Source: Pyrus communis (lineage: Eukaryota; Streptophyta; Magnoliopsida; Rosales; Rosaceae). From it: a DNA stretch of 64,000 nt. Shown piece by piece: positions 10,437 through 22,638 of this stretch. Position 1 is the stretch's first letter. Each line of letters begins with the position of its first letter. A program made the translations under genes and the position numbers. Below the pieces are notes generated by a model. It searched no databases and was not told the DNA's origin. It saw only the letters and a program-made list of their open reading frames with translations. Where the stretch lies: contig NC_084816.1 in assembly GCF_963583255.1 (NCBI RefSeq), forward strand, positions 16,169,100 through 16,233,099, given 5' to 3'.

Positions 10437-11084
10437 TATGTTGTTTGTTTTGATGAGTGTGAACTGAAGACTACAATTCCACATTTGGGCAAGTCCATCT
10501 GTGCGCACAAAATGGATAGCACTCAGTCGGCTAGCAGCACAAATTACCAATATCACCGCCACAGACCAAAACATCCAAACCATTAATTGCTCACTTGCAA
10601 GTTGCATCTGGGTTGGCGCGTAGGCCACCTTCAAGTCGTGTGCCCTTGAATTTCTATGACGTCAGTCTCACTGCAATCACCATTCTTCCTCACCTAGCTA
10701 AGCTTTCGGCAAAAAATGAAGGCTTATTTTAGCTACGTCCATCTAAAATTTGATTTTGATGTTATTTTGCCTATTGTAACTTAAAAGTCACCACTTTACT
10801 CCTGAAACTCAAAATTTATGCCACTTTGATTTGTGGACTCTCTCTTTTCTCTTACACTCATAGGTTGCCTCCTGAAACATATATGAGACCCAACATCCAA
10901 TAAGACTATGTGTCATATGCAATAAATTTGGTTATAAATCTCTAGTTTGTGTTATCATCCAACAATCGGAAAGTATTAAGTTTAAAAAAAATGACAAAAT
11001 GAAAAAAATAAAAAATAAATTGATTAGCCCGATGCACCCAAATCAAACTCACATAAGAAATTAACATATCTAAGGCAATGTGGA
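10437..11084. other. Receptor-kinase upstream fragment, then unique sequence
   Basis: 10437-10725 matches the receptor-kinase upstream regions at 28150-28375 and 56170-56400 (CCACATTTGGGCA, GTCGGCTAGCAGCAC). 10726-11084 has no counterpart there and contains no recognisable gene. It joins abruptly to LRR/kinase coding sequence near 11110. Confidence 0.6.
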
Positions 11085-11109
11085 GCGAACTTAAGAGATT
11101 TATAGAGAT

Positions 11110-12112
11110 AACTTTTGTCTTTCAACAAACTCGAAGGAGAAATTCCAACCGGCAGACCTTTCGGAAACTTCTCCGCTGATTCATTTGTATCAAACGGTGC
11201 ACTCTGCGATGCTTCTCGACTCCATGTTCCACTGTGCAAAAATAGAACAAAAGTTAAGCCAAATTGGAGGAAAGCTAAATATATCATCTCATGGGTCATA
11301 TTAGTAATACTCCTAGTGGCCGCTGCATTGATTCTGATACTATGCAAAAAATGGAATGTCGAAATTGTACGAGAAACTGCCTCGCTACATCAAGTTCTTT
11401 GGAGAAGAGTTTCGCACCTAGAACTTGTAAAGGCAACAAATGGATCTCATGAGAGTAACTTACTAGGCACGGAGGGTTTTGGCTTAGTATACAGAGGAAC
11501 ACTTCCAGATGGGATAGATATCGCCGTCAAGGTTTTCAATTTACAGCTAGAAGGGGCATTCAAGAGTTTTGATAAGGAATGTGAAATGCTAAGCAATATT
11601 CGTCACCGGAATCTTATTAAAATCATAAGTTGTTGCGATGAACTTGATTTCAAAGCCCTGATACTTCAATTGATGCCTAATGGAAGCCTCGAAAAGTGGT
11701 TGTATTCTCCAACCCGCTCCATGACTATCCTGCAGAGGTTAGATATAATGAAAGATGTTGCATTGACACTAGAATATCTTCATCATGGTTACTCGATACC
11801 TATCGTTCATTGTGATGTGAAACAAAGCAATATACTACTAGATGATGATATGATTGCACATGTTGCTGATTTTGGCATTGCAAGACTCATCGGCGGGGGT
11901 GATTCGATGACGGAAACCATAACCCTAGCCACAGTTGGATATATGGCTCGAGGTGATGTATTTTTTTCAACTTTGTAAATGTTTGTCTTAATTATGAGTT
12001 ATAATTTTCTTTTTATCATGTAACTAAATTCACATACAAATTTTGCAGGGTATGGGATGAAGGGAATTGTTTTGACGAAAGGGGATGTGTATAGTTTTGG
12101 TATTGTACTCAC
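11110..12112 (+). pseudogene. LRR receptor kinase fragment, copy A (juxtamembrane and kinase part)
   Basis: This corresponds to 31303-32312 of the intact copy B. It carries the last LRR turn (LSFNKLEGEIPT), the cysteine-bearing juxtamembrane region, a transmembrane segment (IISWVILVILLVAAALILIL), a P-loop (GTEGFGLVY), AVKVF, HCDVKQSNILL and DFGIARLI. Two conserved prolines are lost (HCDVKPSN to HCDVKQSN; YMAP to YMAR at the exon end). The ectodomain and signal peptide are absent and the last exon breaks off after SFGIVL at 12112. The second intron edge is still present (TTTTGCAG near 12041-12048). It cannot make a working receptor. Confidence 0.92.
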
Positions 12113-12332
12113 TTAACCACAATCCCTTCTTACATATAACTTTTAAAGAGTCTCACAACTTTTTCTGAATTGAAACAAATCTTTTACAAATCAATCAAAA
12201 GAAAACACGAAGAGCTAAGAACAATATATTGAAAATAGAGCAAGACTTTACATCTTTGTGAAACATCTGCTCAAGCATGGCAACATATGGGGAAGACTCA
12301 TCTCTGTCAATTTTCACCTTCATGCAACCTGC

Positions 12333-12372
<40 letters not shown>

Positions 12373-12671
12373 TGTACGTACAAAAGGGTTCACAACACCA
12401 AACTCCAAAGTGAGACAAATCTTTCATTGAACGAATAAAGTTTATACCGGCAAGAGTGCCTGCACGGTGCTGCGGGTTTTAAAACTGTATAAAACATGTA
12501 GAAAGTTTTAAATATATATATGATAAGCCATACTAATATACATGTGGGAATCTTTTTACAAGCCATATCTACAATAAGAAACAATGAGTAGTGCTGAACT
12601 TCTTTAATCTAATGGGTTTGTTTCTACCCAATTCAATTCAATTCATTGGTGTAACTCCTCCTAACTAATGA
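12113..12671. other. Unique sequence with a TA microsatellite
   Basis: Nothing coding is recognised. A (TA)n run lies at about 12336-12368. The stretch separates the kinase fragment from the displaced LRR fragment and may be the scar of a rearrangement. Confidence 0.5.
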
Positions 12672-13255
12672 TTTAAGCATTTCCAACATCAAGGGTAACA
12701 TTCCCGTTGATATTGGTAACTTCAGCGACTTGATAGATTTAAGCGTGGGAAATAATCAATTGAGCGGAGCAATTCCAACTGCAATACAAAGGCTACAAAA
12801 TCTCCAAGGTTTGTATTTGAATGATAACGAACTGGGAGGACATATCCCGTCTGAACTCTGTCAACTAAACAACCTAGCCGAGTTAATTTTGGGTGGTAAT
12901 CGTCTATCTGGTTCTATTCCTTCCTGCTTGGGGTACTTTAGCAGTATCTCTAAGAAGTCCATCGTTAGGGTCTAATTTGTTAACTTCTAAAATACCATCT
13001 TCCTTGTGAGAACTCAAGTATATATTAAAGGAAAACTAATGAAAAGAACTTGAAAACTTTGAGTTTTAATGATAAGAACAAAATAAATGGTAAAGTGAAA
13101 AGTACCAGCCTACCAGGATTAACTTTTTAGTGTAAAAATATGGTTTTTCGTTAAAGTGAACAATGCTAGAGCTTTTCGTTAAAGTTCCCATATATTAAAC
13201 CTAAACTTGTCATCCAATTCTCTAGTTGGACCACTCTCAGAAGACATCGGAAAGT
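12672..13255 (+). pseudogene. LRR ectodomain fragment, displaced downstream of its own kinase part
   Basis: It matches about 30655-31065 of copy B: repeats reading GNIPVDIGN, LQNLQGLYLNDNELGGHIP and NRLSGSIPSCLG, then NSLVGPLSEDIGK. A frameshift follows SCLG near 12935, and a 161-bp MITE (13029-13189) interrupts it. The order is inverted relative to the gene, because the kinase part at 11110-12112 lies upstream. It ends abruptly at AAG 13255. Confidence 0.9.
13029..13189 (-). mobile_element. MULE-like MITE in the LRR fragment, 9-bp target duplication
   Basis: The 161-bp element is flanked by ATATATTAA (13020-13028 and 13190-13198). Copies B and C have uninterrupted sequence here. Read on the minus strand it begins GGGAACTTTAACGAAAAG; its other end gives AGGAAAACTAATGAAAAG, an imperfect terminal inverted repeat. 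The same family lies at 34155-34308 in the opposite orientation. A 9-bp duplication points to a Mutator-type transposase acting in trans. Confidence 0.87.
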
Positions 13256-14917
13256 GTGTGGTTGAAAAAGATAAAAGAAATATCTTTTATTTGCACTCCA
13301 ATGAAAATACAAAAGGAAAAGGAATTAAAGAAAAGTTACACTTTAAGTATTTCAAATTAGTGATTAGTCAACCAGACAGTCTCAATGATCTAACATAGCA
13401 GGGACATCATACAAAAATTCAAGTAAACCCCGTAAACTCCTAACTCCTCAACTCCATCACTCTTCCACCACTGTTTTTGATTCACCTCTTTTTCGAGCTT
13501 TTCGATTACAAATTTATATATAGCAAATTGAACGGTCCATTTCAAATCATACATACATAGGCAGAAAAGGAAAAACTAAACTCCCACCACATAAATTAAT
13601 CAGTAACCAAACAAAGCAAAATTCTTGGGAGACCATAACAAACCCAATTGAATTTTCATGCAAGTTATTGTAATTGAAAAAAAAAAAAAAAACACATTTT
13701 GAAGTGCTCAAAAATTTAAGTTTTACACCAGATTCTGTTCTTCTAACACAAACAGTTCTTCAGCCTTTAGGTAGTTTCTGTGGCTTTCGATCAACAGTTG
13801 TACTTATATACAAAAAGTAAAATAGTCGATTGTAGACATTATTGCATAATATGCCTACTTCATATAATTGCTAATAAAGGAACACTTCCTTTCTTTACTG
13901 ACATTAAAAGGAACATCAATTCCACATAATGTCCATTGCTTTCATTCTCAAGCACACACCACAGATAAACTAACGAAGGATTCAACACTTAAGTGAACTA
14001 ATCAATGTCATTTTATATTTACTAATAGCTATAACTCAAAAGTGCGGAATTGTCTTCAACTTTTTTCTCAATTCTCTATACAACCAATCATAACAAAAGA
14101 AGGAAGAGAGGATGATGCTTACTTGTTTATCGTTGATCACATGCATCTCTTTGATTAGTCTATTATCTCCCCATGCTTCTCAGATTACTGAACTAAGGCA
14201 TCTGTGACCAGATAATACAACAGACACTGCACAAAGATATAAGTAAAATTTGACAAAAACCCACCAATATTTCAAAGCATAACAAAGAAGCTGTTAACGA
14301 AGTCCATTGAGCATCAAAATTCACCAAAATTCATATCAATTGTTGTTAAAATCTTAAAACCCGAATCCCATGATATTTTAAATTAAAAAAAATATTATGG
14401 GCAGCAAAACACTATCAAACTAACATGAACGAAGAAATCACTAATAACAACAAACGGGGAAAATTACAGAACTTGGGTATTGTCCAAAACCCCATCATGT
14501 TCTCAAATTCCAAATTTTCAACAAAGTCCATTGAGCATCAAAATTCACCAAAATTCTTACCAATTGTTGTTAAAATCTTAAAACCTCAATCCCATGATAT
14601 TTTAAATTTTAAAAAAAAAATCCTGGGCAGCAAAACACTATCAAACTAACATGATCGAAGAAATTGCTAATAACAACAAACGGGGAAAATTACAGAACTT
14701 AGGTATTGCCTAAAGCCCCATCATGTTCTCAATTCCAAATTTTTCTGGGCATTAAAAAGGAAGCTTATAGAACGAGAGTAATATTATTACCTTTGCCAGA
14801 CACAAAGTGGCCGTAAAAGCCTGAACAACCACATGCCAATTCAAGCAAACTAAACAGCTTCACCACAAATTAGATCAACAAAAAAAAGAAACAGGAGAAC
14901 CCAAATGCAACAGGGGG

Positions 14918-14986
<69 letters not shown>

Positions 14987-16491
14987 CAATGAGCGAGTGG
15001 TCAAAATTTGAAAGCGTGAGCGAACCCACAGCTCCCCACTGCTTCAAAAGGATTATACAATTCTGCAAATACAAAAAAATTGAATTTAAAAAAGGTACAA
15101 ACATTTCAACGGCCATAGTTGGATCAAATGAAATTCTCAGAAATTTGTGAAGAATCCTAGAATGAATACTCACAAAAGATGAAGAACATATAAGGCTTAG
15201 CCAATTAAATTCGTAAAACAGATGAACACATAAGGCTTAGGCAATTAAATCCCTTTGTGAAGATTCATCAACGATATCATTAAGGCTTAGCCAATTAAAT
15301 TCGTAAAACAGAAGAATAATGCGCATAAAAATCTTGAGTCTAATTTAAGAAAAATGAATTATGCTTATGACTTCCTACTGAAAATGTGTCACGCCCGAAC
15401 GGCTAAGCTTAAAATCCTACTACAACAGCATCAAGGAAAATGGACTCAACACAAAAATTAATGACAAAATTGAATCGATGAATCCATTTAAGCAGAAAAG
15501 TTAAGGCATTCACCAGTGGTCCGTCTTGAACGTCGTTGTGGATTTAGCATTCCTCTTGTGAGTTAAAGCGTCACTATCAATCAAGCCTCCCTGTAAAGAC
15601 AATATTTAGAAGTCATTATTTGAATAGATGCAAACCTTCCCCATTTTGACAGGAAGAATAGCAGAGTGTGACATAACCATTCTGTAAACTATAGTAGCAG
15701 GTTTCCAAATCGTTGAACATAATAAATGAATAGCTAGAGACATTGAGAATAGTTTTGTTCATTACTTAAAACACTAGAATGCGTACAGAGCATAAGTGAG
15801 CTTTGCCAATATAAATATCCTCATTATAAATATCGCTAAAGCATGCATATACATTGTGAGGTCTGCCCATATCTCCAGCAATTTCCAAGTGTGTGCGGGT
15901 GTGTTTTTTCCTTTCAAATATGCAGTTTTTCTTTTTTTCATTTGAGTATAGATGTTAATATTTCTATGATTCAAGTGCCATTTTATTTCTTCACTTGGAA
16001 AAAAACTAAGCCTTTTAACGTGGCCGTGGTGGAAAGCAGCTGGACACCATTGTATAATTTCTTGACTCACTGCACATTTTATCCTAGAATCTCCACTTGA
16101 TTATGTTTTATCCTCTACCTATTCTCTTCCTTAATTTGGCTTTGCCTAACCAAAGTCTGTTCCCGTTTAAGGACGTGTGCCTATGTTATTTCCTTCTCTG
16201 CTGCATTCTCATCTTGCTCAAATTCATAAGAATATCAAACCATCAGAATCTCAACCATAATCAGTTTTACCCGCCCACAATAAATCAGAATCCTCAAGCT
16301 AACAACTTACATTTGATTTGGGAAGTAAAGTGAGTTGCGCAAATAATTCATCAGTGTCTGGTTCAGCCTATAATTCAGCAGAAAGAAACATACTATTCCC
16401 TTGCAAAGCCTAATAACTTGAGTACAAAAGAAGCAGCTAAACAATTAAATCTAAAATTCTTAGTTTTCCTTATAAGATCAGCCACCACAAC
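13256..16491. other. Long AT-rich stretch without a convincing gene
   Basis: I see no supported gene. 14295-14520 and 14523-14750 are a direct duplication of about 230 bp (both contain GTCCATTGAGCATCAAAATT). Three copies of AAGGCTTAGCCAATTAAAT or a variant lie at 15190-15310. On the minus strand 15507-15592 looks like an exon between TTACAG and GTGAAT (GGLIDSDALTHKRN, one open frame), but I do not recognise the protein. Confidence 0.5.
14918..14983. repeat. (GA)n microsatellite
   Basis: A run of about 30 GA units following GGGGGGAGG. The plus-strand Glu-Arg ORF and the minus-strand Ser-Leu ORF across it are products of the repeat. Confidence 0.97.
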
Positions 16492-16587
16492 CTTCAATGA
16501 TACATTGATAACCCGACAAAGAATCTTTGATGCAAGATTATACACTGGCACCTGCTGATCAGCCAGCTGATTAGTCGACGCCTCTAC
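16492..16587 (-). pseudogene. Single exon of an auxin response factor (ARF2-like)
   Basis: Read on the minus strand after a TAG acceptor, 32 codons give VEASTNQLADQQVPVYNLAS then KILCRVINVSLK. ARF transcription factors have this segment just before the B3 DNA-binding domain (family pattern VEASTNQ..DQQMP.YNLPSKILCRV). The exon is 96 nt, in one frame, but the donor after AAG is poor (GTTGTG) and no neighbouring ARF exon (B3 domain, ELWHACAGPL) is readable nearby. It is therefore a stray exon, not a gene. Confidence 0.8.
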
Positions 16588-16864
16588 CTATTTTTCAAAT
16601 CAGAAAAATCCAATTGACAATTAGTGATAAAACCCAGTAACACAACCTAATATGTATCAGCATCAGCTACAAAAACCCAAATAAATAAAACACACAAATT
16701 TCTATTTAAAAGTGAACATATTTTGACCCCAGAACGAAGATGTCATAGATGGAGGAAGAGAGAATGCAAATCTAATTAGATAAATTAAGGATCCTTGGAT
16801 TAGATTTGTATATATAGAATAAAATGGAATATATTCAATTATAATCCAAGAATGCAAACAAAAA
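16588..16864. other. Spacer next to the plastid insertion
   Basis: No gene. The sequence from about 16730 to 16860 directly abuts ycf2 homology and may be another plastid piece, but I cannot place it. Confidence 0.35.
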
Positions 16865-17255
16865 TCTGCTTCTAATAGGCCATGAACTAGATCAGAATCA
16901 TTCTCAACGAGTCCATAAGAAGTGATCCCATTTTTTTCATCGGGTCGGGGTAGAGACCAAAGGTCTTGAGGGACCAATCCGGCAAAACAGCTCAAAGATA
17001 AAGGGTATCGTTAATTTCTTCATGCCCGTTCCAAGTTAGAAGTACCATTTGTACAAATAAGAATCTCCCCTTCGTTACATGATTTCTTCTTCATAGAGAT
17101 AGATATAGGATCTATCGAGCAATTACTTAGAAGTATATTTTGTGCAACAACCCTTCCTATTTGATAGAAAAGGATCCCATGATCCTGAACCGATCTTAGT
17201 TGGGATTTGCGAACCCTTACTTTCCGAGAGAAATTGGGATAGAACATCATAGAGA
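16865..17255 (-). pseudogene. ycf2: Plastid ycf2 fragment in nuclear DNA (NUPT)
   Basis: On the minus strand two adjacent frames match the chloroplast Ycf2 protein: 17250-17020 reads [29 protein letters not shown] and [10 protein letters not shown]; after a frameshift, 16995-16868 reads [15 protein letters not shown] then [20 protein letters not shown]. Ycf2 belongs to a plastid import motor and has no role when encoded here. The piece is under 400 bp, frameshifted and without a start, so it is a nuclear insertion of plastid DNA. Homology ends abruptly on both sides. Confidence 0.92.
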
Positions 17256-19133
17256 GAAAGCAAGAGGAGAGATATACTTGGCTCTGGCTGCGATTGCTGG
17301 CAACAAATGCTTGGAGAGAAAAGTTTTACCTTTCACTCGCTTTTGATTCCTGTAGCCACATCAGACACATCGCTTGTGACAGTTCCCGAAGGGAATTGCG
17401 AATTCAAAATTCAACAATCTAAACCATAATTAACTCACAATTTTGTTCCATCAATACAACAGACATACCAAACTGTCAACAGACCAACAAAAGTCAACAT
17501 AAACCGTCCCTAGAAATAGCCCAATGGTAGGATTATGTAGTCCGACTGTGCTGAACTAAATAAGACAAAAGTCAAGTGATCAAAGCTAATCCAAAGCTTT
17601 CTCCACTCCCAAACATAGCGAGAATCAAAGTGTGCATCGTCAATTTCAAGAAATTCACAGAAAGAGAGACACAGGAATAGAGTAGTACAAACCTCAGATC
17701 GACTGGCCTCGATCCTCTGGATTCCCTCATTATCATAGCAGAAAACGACAAAAGCATGTATATAATGACATTTTATCAGCTACTGGTTGGACCATCTTTA
17801 TTACCTGCCATAAACACAAACAATGCGGTATAAAAATCTGATATGAATCTCATTCCACAAAACTTCTTCAGTCCGGGCCTAAACAACTGCAAGCAAAAAA
17901 ATCCCAAAGATACATAATTTCATCCAAAATCATCCACCGCCATTAACAAAACCACACCCTATATCTTCCTTCAGCTAAGATTAGAACAACTGAATCATTC
18001 CCAAACATACTTTTGGAATCAGAATAGAAAGGAAACATGAAATTAGATGATCATACAAAACTGGGCTGGGGATTGGACTCGTGCTCGGAATCGACCTCTT
18101 CCTTTTCTTCTTCAGATTGATCGCCGAACTTGGTGCCACTTCTCCTCCCCCATCATTGCTGCTGTGTGTTATGGTAGGACCCCTCTTAAGAAATAGACTA
18201 AATTCGGAGGTAAATCCACAAATTCCTAATCACAAAATTCCTAATTAATCAAGTTACCAAGGTCCTAAATTCCTAATCACAAAAATCACACTGATCAAAT
18301 TAATTAGTTTCAGCAACCCACGCATATTTTTAAAAACATTTACAAACTTCTACAAAAAAAGCGACGCTGATTTCTCCACCCTTAACCATGTGAGATCTTA
18401 AGCATATTTACTCCGGACATAAAAAATAAAAACTAAGCATAAAGTAAACATACCCAATAGCAAACCAAAGATCTAGCCTAGAAAGCTTCGCTGAAGCCCA
18501 ACCAACAAAATTTGTGAGAGCAAAGCAGCTATCTAATACATGAAACTATGATTAGTAGATGAATTAAAATTAATGAAAACCCGAATCATTCAAAACCATT
18601 TCCATTCCAAATGCAATCGATTAATAGACACATCTACTTGGAATTTTAAATTTGGGATTTATAAACTAAGGGCTAAGAACAAACAATAAATTACTTTACT
18701 CCTAACATGCGTAGCTTTATATAACACAAACTATTGACATTAAATAGTTAATTTGTTTACATCATAGAAAATATCACCATAGCATCCTGCAAATTTCAAG
18801 ACGTGTGTGTCGAAACAAATCTGAAAAGGAATGAAAACCCAGTTAACCAAACCCATCAAAAATAACATAAGGCTCACCGATCATAGCAAACCAAACTAAT
18901 CCGACACATCGAAATCCAATCACAAAACAAAAAAATACTTTGAAACCGTCAGCCAATATACAGCAAGTAGAAGCAACGCAATTAATAAATAAATAAATAA
19001 CCCAAATCTGCAATGATCCAAACAGTTAAAATTAGGGTTTGAGAATTACTGCACCTATTGCTATTGGATGATGATAAAAAAGGTCAAAGTCAATACAATA
19101 CAATACAATGAAAACAGACTACAAAAGCCTCAC
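17256..19133. other. AT-rich stretch, no gene recognised
   Basis: On the minus strand ATGATAATGAGGGAATCC (about 17742-17725) opens a short frame ending at a GTTTGT donor-like site, and 18060-18165 has a KKKRKR-rich open frame. Neither resembles a protein I know. The rest looks like intron or intergenic DNA. Confidence 0.4.
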
Positions 19134-19203
19134 CACGGATGCATGAGCATCGTCTTGTTGGCACATGACCCAGGGCACCCTTGTATCTAAAGACACAGCC
19201 ATA
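19134..19203 (-). pseudogene. Single exon of a plant beta-galactosidase (GH35)
   Basis: On the minus strand the frame reads MAVSLDTRVPWVMCQQDDAH and ends at a GTG|GTGAGG donor. Plant beta-galactosidases carry the motif AVGL.TGVPWVMC.QDDAPDPV at this place, with an intron just after it. The Gly before VPWVMC has become Arg and APDP has become AHAS. No adjoining exon (INTCNGFYC) is present. It is a stray, degenerate exon. Confidence 0.75.
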
Positions 19204-20165
19204 AATTAGCAAAAATTCTCCTATCCTAAATTCCTAATCCCACTTGACTTCGCTGCCCCACACCTTTGTCCCCTGTCTCCCATTGACTAAAAACACTCCC
19301 AAATCACACCAGCCAGCCATACAAAGCCACTGGCCACATCAAATATTAGGCACATTCAGGTAACTAAATTCAAATGACAGAGTTCAGATAACGAAATGCA
19401 AAGAACACGATAGATATTGTAAAATTCAAGAACATGATTAAGAGGATTTGAACTATACTGTGTTGAAAACTTACCGAAGAGCGATGGTTCCAGGGCGGCA
19501 GCGGTCAGGCTAACATGGATTTAATATGAAGAGACCTTCCTTCTCAGTCAAGTGTACCTGTTCAGATAGAGTGAACAAAGATTTTATACAAAACAGAAAA
19601 TTAGCAATTTGTAAATTTATTTTGTCATGGCATACGGTTTTTAAAAAAGAAATCTTCAGCAAAAAATATGACAGAGGCAACAGTAAATTTGTTAGTCATA
19701 TTATATCTCAAAAAATTAACTCCTAAAAGTAATAAGAAAAGAAGAAGCACTAAATTGACAGGGAAGAGAAGCTAAATTGATCTTTTAGCTTACATCCAGA
19801 ACATTTGATTGAGTTAGTTCTCATATTTTCCTTTTTAATCTAACAACATAAATGAAATTCAAGAGAGAGGATGAGAAATTTTTACCTTTGGGTGTGTCGA
19901 CTTCAAGATCGGAGGTTTGTCCTTTGGATTTGCTCGTGCGCAGCTTGAATCTCGCGAGATTTTGGCTCACTTTTCTGAGACGGTGGTGTAGCCGACTGTC
20001 TTGGGGGCTCTCATATTTCTGATCCAAATCAACAATAACGACAATAAAAGATAACAATTATGAGTTTCAACTGAGCAATCATATTTTTGGCTCACTTTTT
20101 TTGGGGCTCTCATATTTTTGGTGTAGCCGACTGTCTTGGGGGCTCTCATATTTTTGGCTCACTTT
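19204..20165. other. Stretch before block B with short direct repeats
   Basis: No gene. 19960-20165 contains repeated phrases (GGGGGCTCTCATATTTTTG, GTGTAGCCGACTGTCTTG) in two or three copies. Homology to block C begins at about 20166. Confidence 0.5.
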
Positions 20166-20680
20166 TTTTGGTTATACTGTTGGTGGGTATCTCTAATTAT
20201 GCCCTGAAGGAGGAAGGCAAAGAGAGTACAGACCTGGGTTTGGGACACAAAAGGGATCTTTAGATTTCTATAAAAATACTTTGTACCTTTTTGCTATTGG
20301 TGATGAGTGTTCATGAATATTTATGCTTTAATATTGCTGTTAGAGGAGCAAGTTGTTTAACTAAAATCCTAAGAAGATTAGCGTAGAGTTTGGACGACAA
20401 ACGAATAAAGAACATTCCGGCTGTCTCATTATTATTGTCTGAATCTCTACAGTCTCTGAGATATATTTGGGATAATTTTACAGTGATATTCGTCAGGGTT
20501 CAAAAAAAACTTAGCTGCACTGCTATATAAGAGTATCTGGTAAATTTTTTTTTTCTGATTTAAGCACTTAACTCTTGGATTGCATGAAATCGGTATTTAA
20601 AGAATTTTTTTGTATGAGAATGCATTAATAGAAATTTTTTTTTTCCCAAAAAATTAACTCGCAGAGCTTTCTGTAAGTTA

Positions 20681-22022
20681 GGGTTGGTTTGGTATTACTC
20701 TGCTTTAAAAAAAAAATTGTTTCTGCTGTTTTGTGAGAATAAGCGACTGTGAAATAAAACAGCAAAGTGTTTGGTAAATTTTTTTTGTAAAAGTGCTTTT
20801 GAAAAAAAAATATATATATGATAACGTTCGGTAAACTTTTATGTAAAACAGCTGTGAGCGTGAAATGATCAAAACCAAACTTATCTATCATATTTCTTTT
20901 TCTCCGTTCCCCATAACCGAGCTTAATTCTATCTTTTAGAATTTTTGCCTTTTCTCTTTTCTTTTACTTTTCTAGAACACTGTCTCTAGAATCATCTTCA
21001 TTTTTTTATCCTTCCCGTCCAACTACCTCTCTGTCTCTCCCTCGTCACTTTTTCTCTCATCACCAAATTCCATTCTTTTCGCCACTTTCTCCCTCATCAT
21101 CAAATTCCAATTTTTCTCATTCATTCTAAAAAAAAACTTCTAGATTTGTCATATGGGTTTTTTGTTTTTTGGATTTTTCACAAGCTGAATTTCATATGGG
21201 TCTCGGCAGATCGGTATTTTTTGTCTTCTGGGTTTTGGCTAGCATCGTGGAGTTTGTCGACGATGTCGTAGCGGATGAAGGCAATGGTCGAGCGAAGAGT
21301 GAGATTGGGAGTCGAGGAAGCCGAGGATCTGAGTAGAGGACAACGAGCTCGACGATAAAGCTGGGGGCGACACAAATCTTCAAAGATCTTTGGTAGAGAT
21401 GAAGCTGGGAGGAGCAAAAGGGGGATGATAGAGATGAAGGGAGGGTACGTGTTTGTTCGATAAAGTTTCACACGTTCTTGTATATTGCCATTTTAGTATG
21501 CCCGTAAATTTCCTTTTTCTTTTGATGTTTGGATGCGATTGCAGTGCATCTGTTTGTGGGTATTATTTTTTTTTCTGGGATTTTTGTGCTTGCTGTGTTT
21601 GCATGGCTCTTGGGTTCATCTAACTGATAGGTGGAAAATTTGAGATGAAATGCTTCTGAGTAGGTGGTTTTTCAGGTTGAAAATCTGTACTTTTTGTGAT
21701 GTTCATGACTTTTTTGGATTTCAGAGATGAGATTTTGTGGTGATTTATGTTTATGTCGTTCTGTTCGAATCAATAATTTGGATTTAAGGGTAGGATTGCT
21801 AGAAACTTTCATTAAGGGGTTACTGTTCATACGTGTTTTGAGGTTTGCGCAGAAGCTGAAAAGCCAGTTTTTCAAAGCTGCCTTTTGCTGCTTCTGTTTT
21901 TTGGCTTTTTTTCACCCAAAACTGTGAAAAAAAGCTGAAGCTGGAAGTTTACCAAACACCAAAAACTCTCCCAGCTTTTTTTCATCCCATTTTTTAAAAT
22001 CACCTCAACCCCAAACCATACC
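20681..22022. mobile_element. Tourist/Harbinger-type non-autonomous element
   Basis: This 1342-bp insertion is absent from block C and flanked by TTA (20678-20680 and 22023-22025). The ends read GGGTTGGTTTGGTATT and, inverted, GGTATGGTTTGGGGTT, forming an imperfect inverted repeat. Subterminal parts are rich in T runs and AAAGCTG/CAGCTTT phrases. Its ORFs (for example 21178-21471) match nothing known. The TTA duplication suggests mobilisation by a PIF/Harbinger transposase. Confidence 0.75.
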
Positions 22023-22150
22023 TTAGTCTTAAGCTTTTGATTTAAATTTTTGTAGAATTATTGTAATTTTTTTTTATCTCTGCTGCTGTTTTTGATTTTT
22101 TTATTTTTATGCGACGTACATCTGTGTAAGCACTCAAATTAGTTTTTGGA

Positions 22151-22638
22151 GTGCATTTTGATCAGACCACAACAAAAGAGAAAACGGAAACAAAATTCAG
22201 AGCCATAAAAACAAACAAATGCTGGTCTGTCCTAAAAAAGGTTGGTTTGTGTACTTTTGAAGAATATATGGAAAAAGAGAGTATTGATCATGGTGTAGAA
22301 TCTGATGGTAATGTGGTTGAAAAAGATAAAATGTTGCATGAAAAGATCTCGGAACTCATTGACGAAATATGCAGCAGTGAGCTGAGTTGATAAGGAGAAA
22401 CAAGGAGAAGTGTGAAACAATTGAGCGGCTTTTGTCCCATGTGCATAAGCTAACGGATGAGAACAAAATTTTGAGGATTCATCTGGGAATCCATAAGGAT
22501 ACTACTGATCATACAATTACAATCCATAAGAATGCTACTGATCATACAATTACAAGGCGAAACAAGCCTCAGTTTTCAAGGTCTAAGTCCATGGGGCCAT
22601 CTTTCCTTGGAAGGCTCACTGGATGCACCGGCACCTGA
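22151..22638 (+). pseudogene. Charged coiled-coil protein C-terminus, copy B (unrecognised family)
   Basis: Two overlapping frames, 22151-22390 and 22387-22638, give one continuous-looking protein: KCWSVLKKVGLCTFEEYMEK, KMLHEKISELIDEICSSEL, then RRNKEKCETIERLLSHVHKL and a tail KPQFSRSKSMGPSFLGRLTG. It is predicted to be helical and highly charged, with a short internal repeat (ATDHTIT/TTDHTIT). A one-base frame change at GAGCTGAGTTGATAAGG separates the halves, and the same change occurs in copy C. It may be the C-terminal exon of a cytoskeleton-linked coiled-coil protein, but I cannot name the family. Confidence 0.55.

Noticed and set aside
14905..15173. ORFs on both strands over the GA repeat
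   Set aside because: They are Glu-Arg and Ser-Leu runs produced by a simple microsatellite; nothing else in them looks like protein.
20166..20200. TCTCTAATTATG near the block start as a Helitron 5' end for the whole 15-kb block
   Set aside because: No matching CTRR hairpin at the block's far end can be seen, since it lies outside the window, and short TC starts are common by chance.
21178..21471. 97-residue minus-strand ORF
   Set aside because: Inside a Tourist/Harbinger-type insertion absent from block C, with no similarity that I can recognise.
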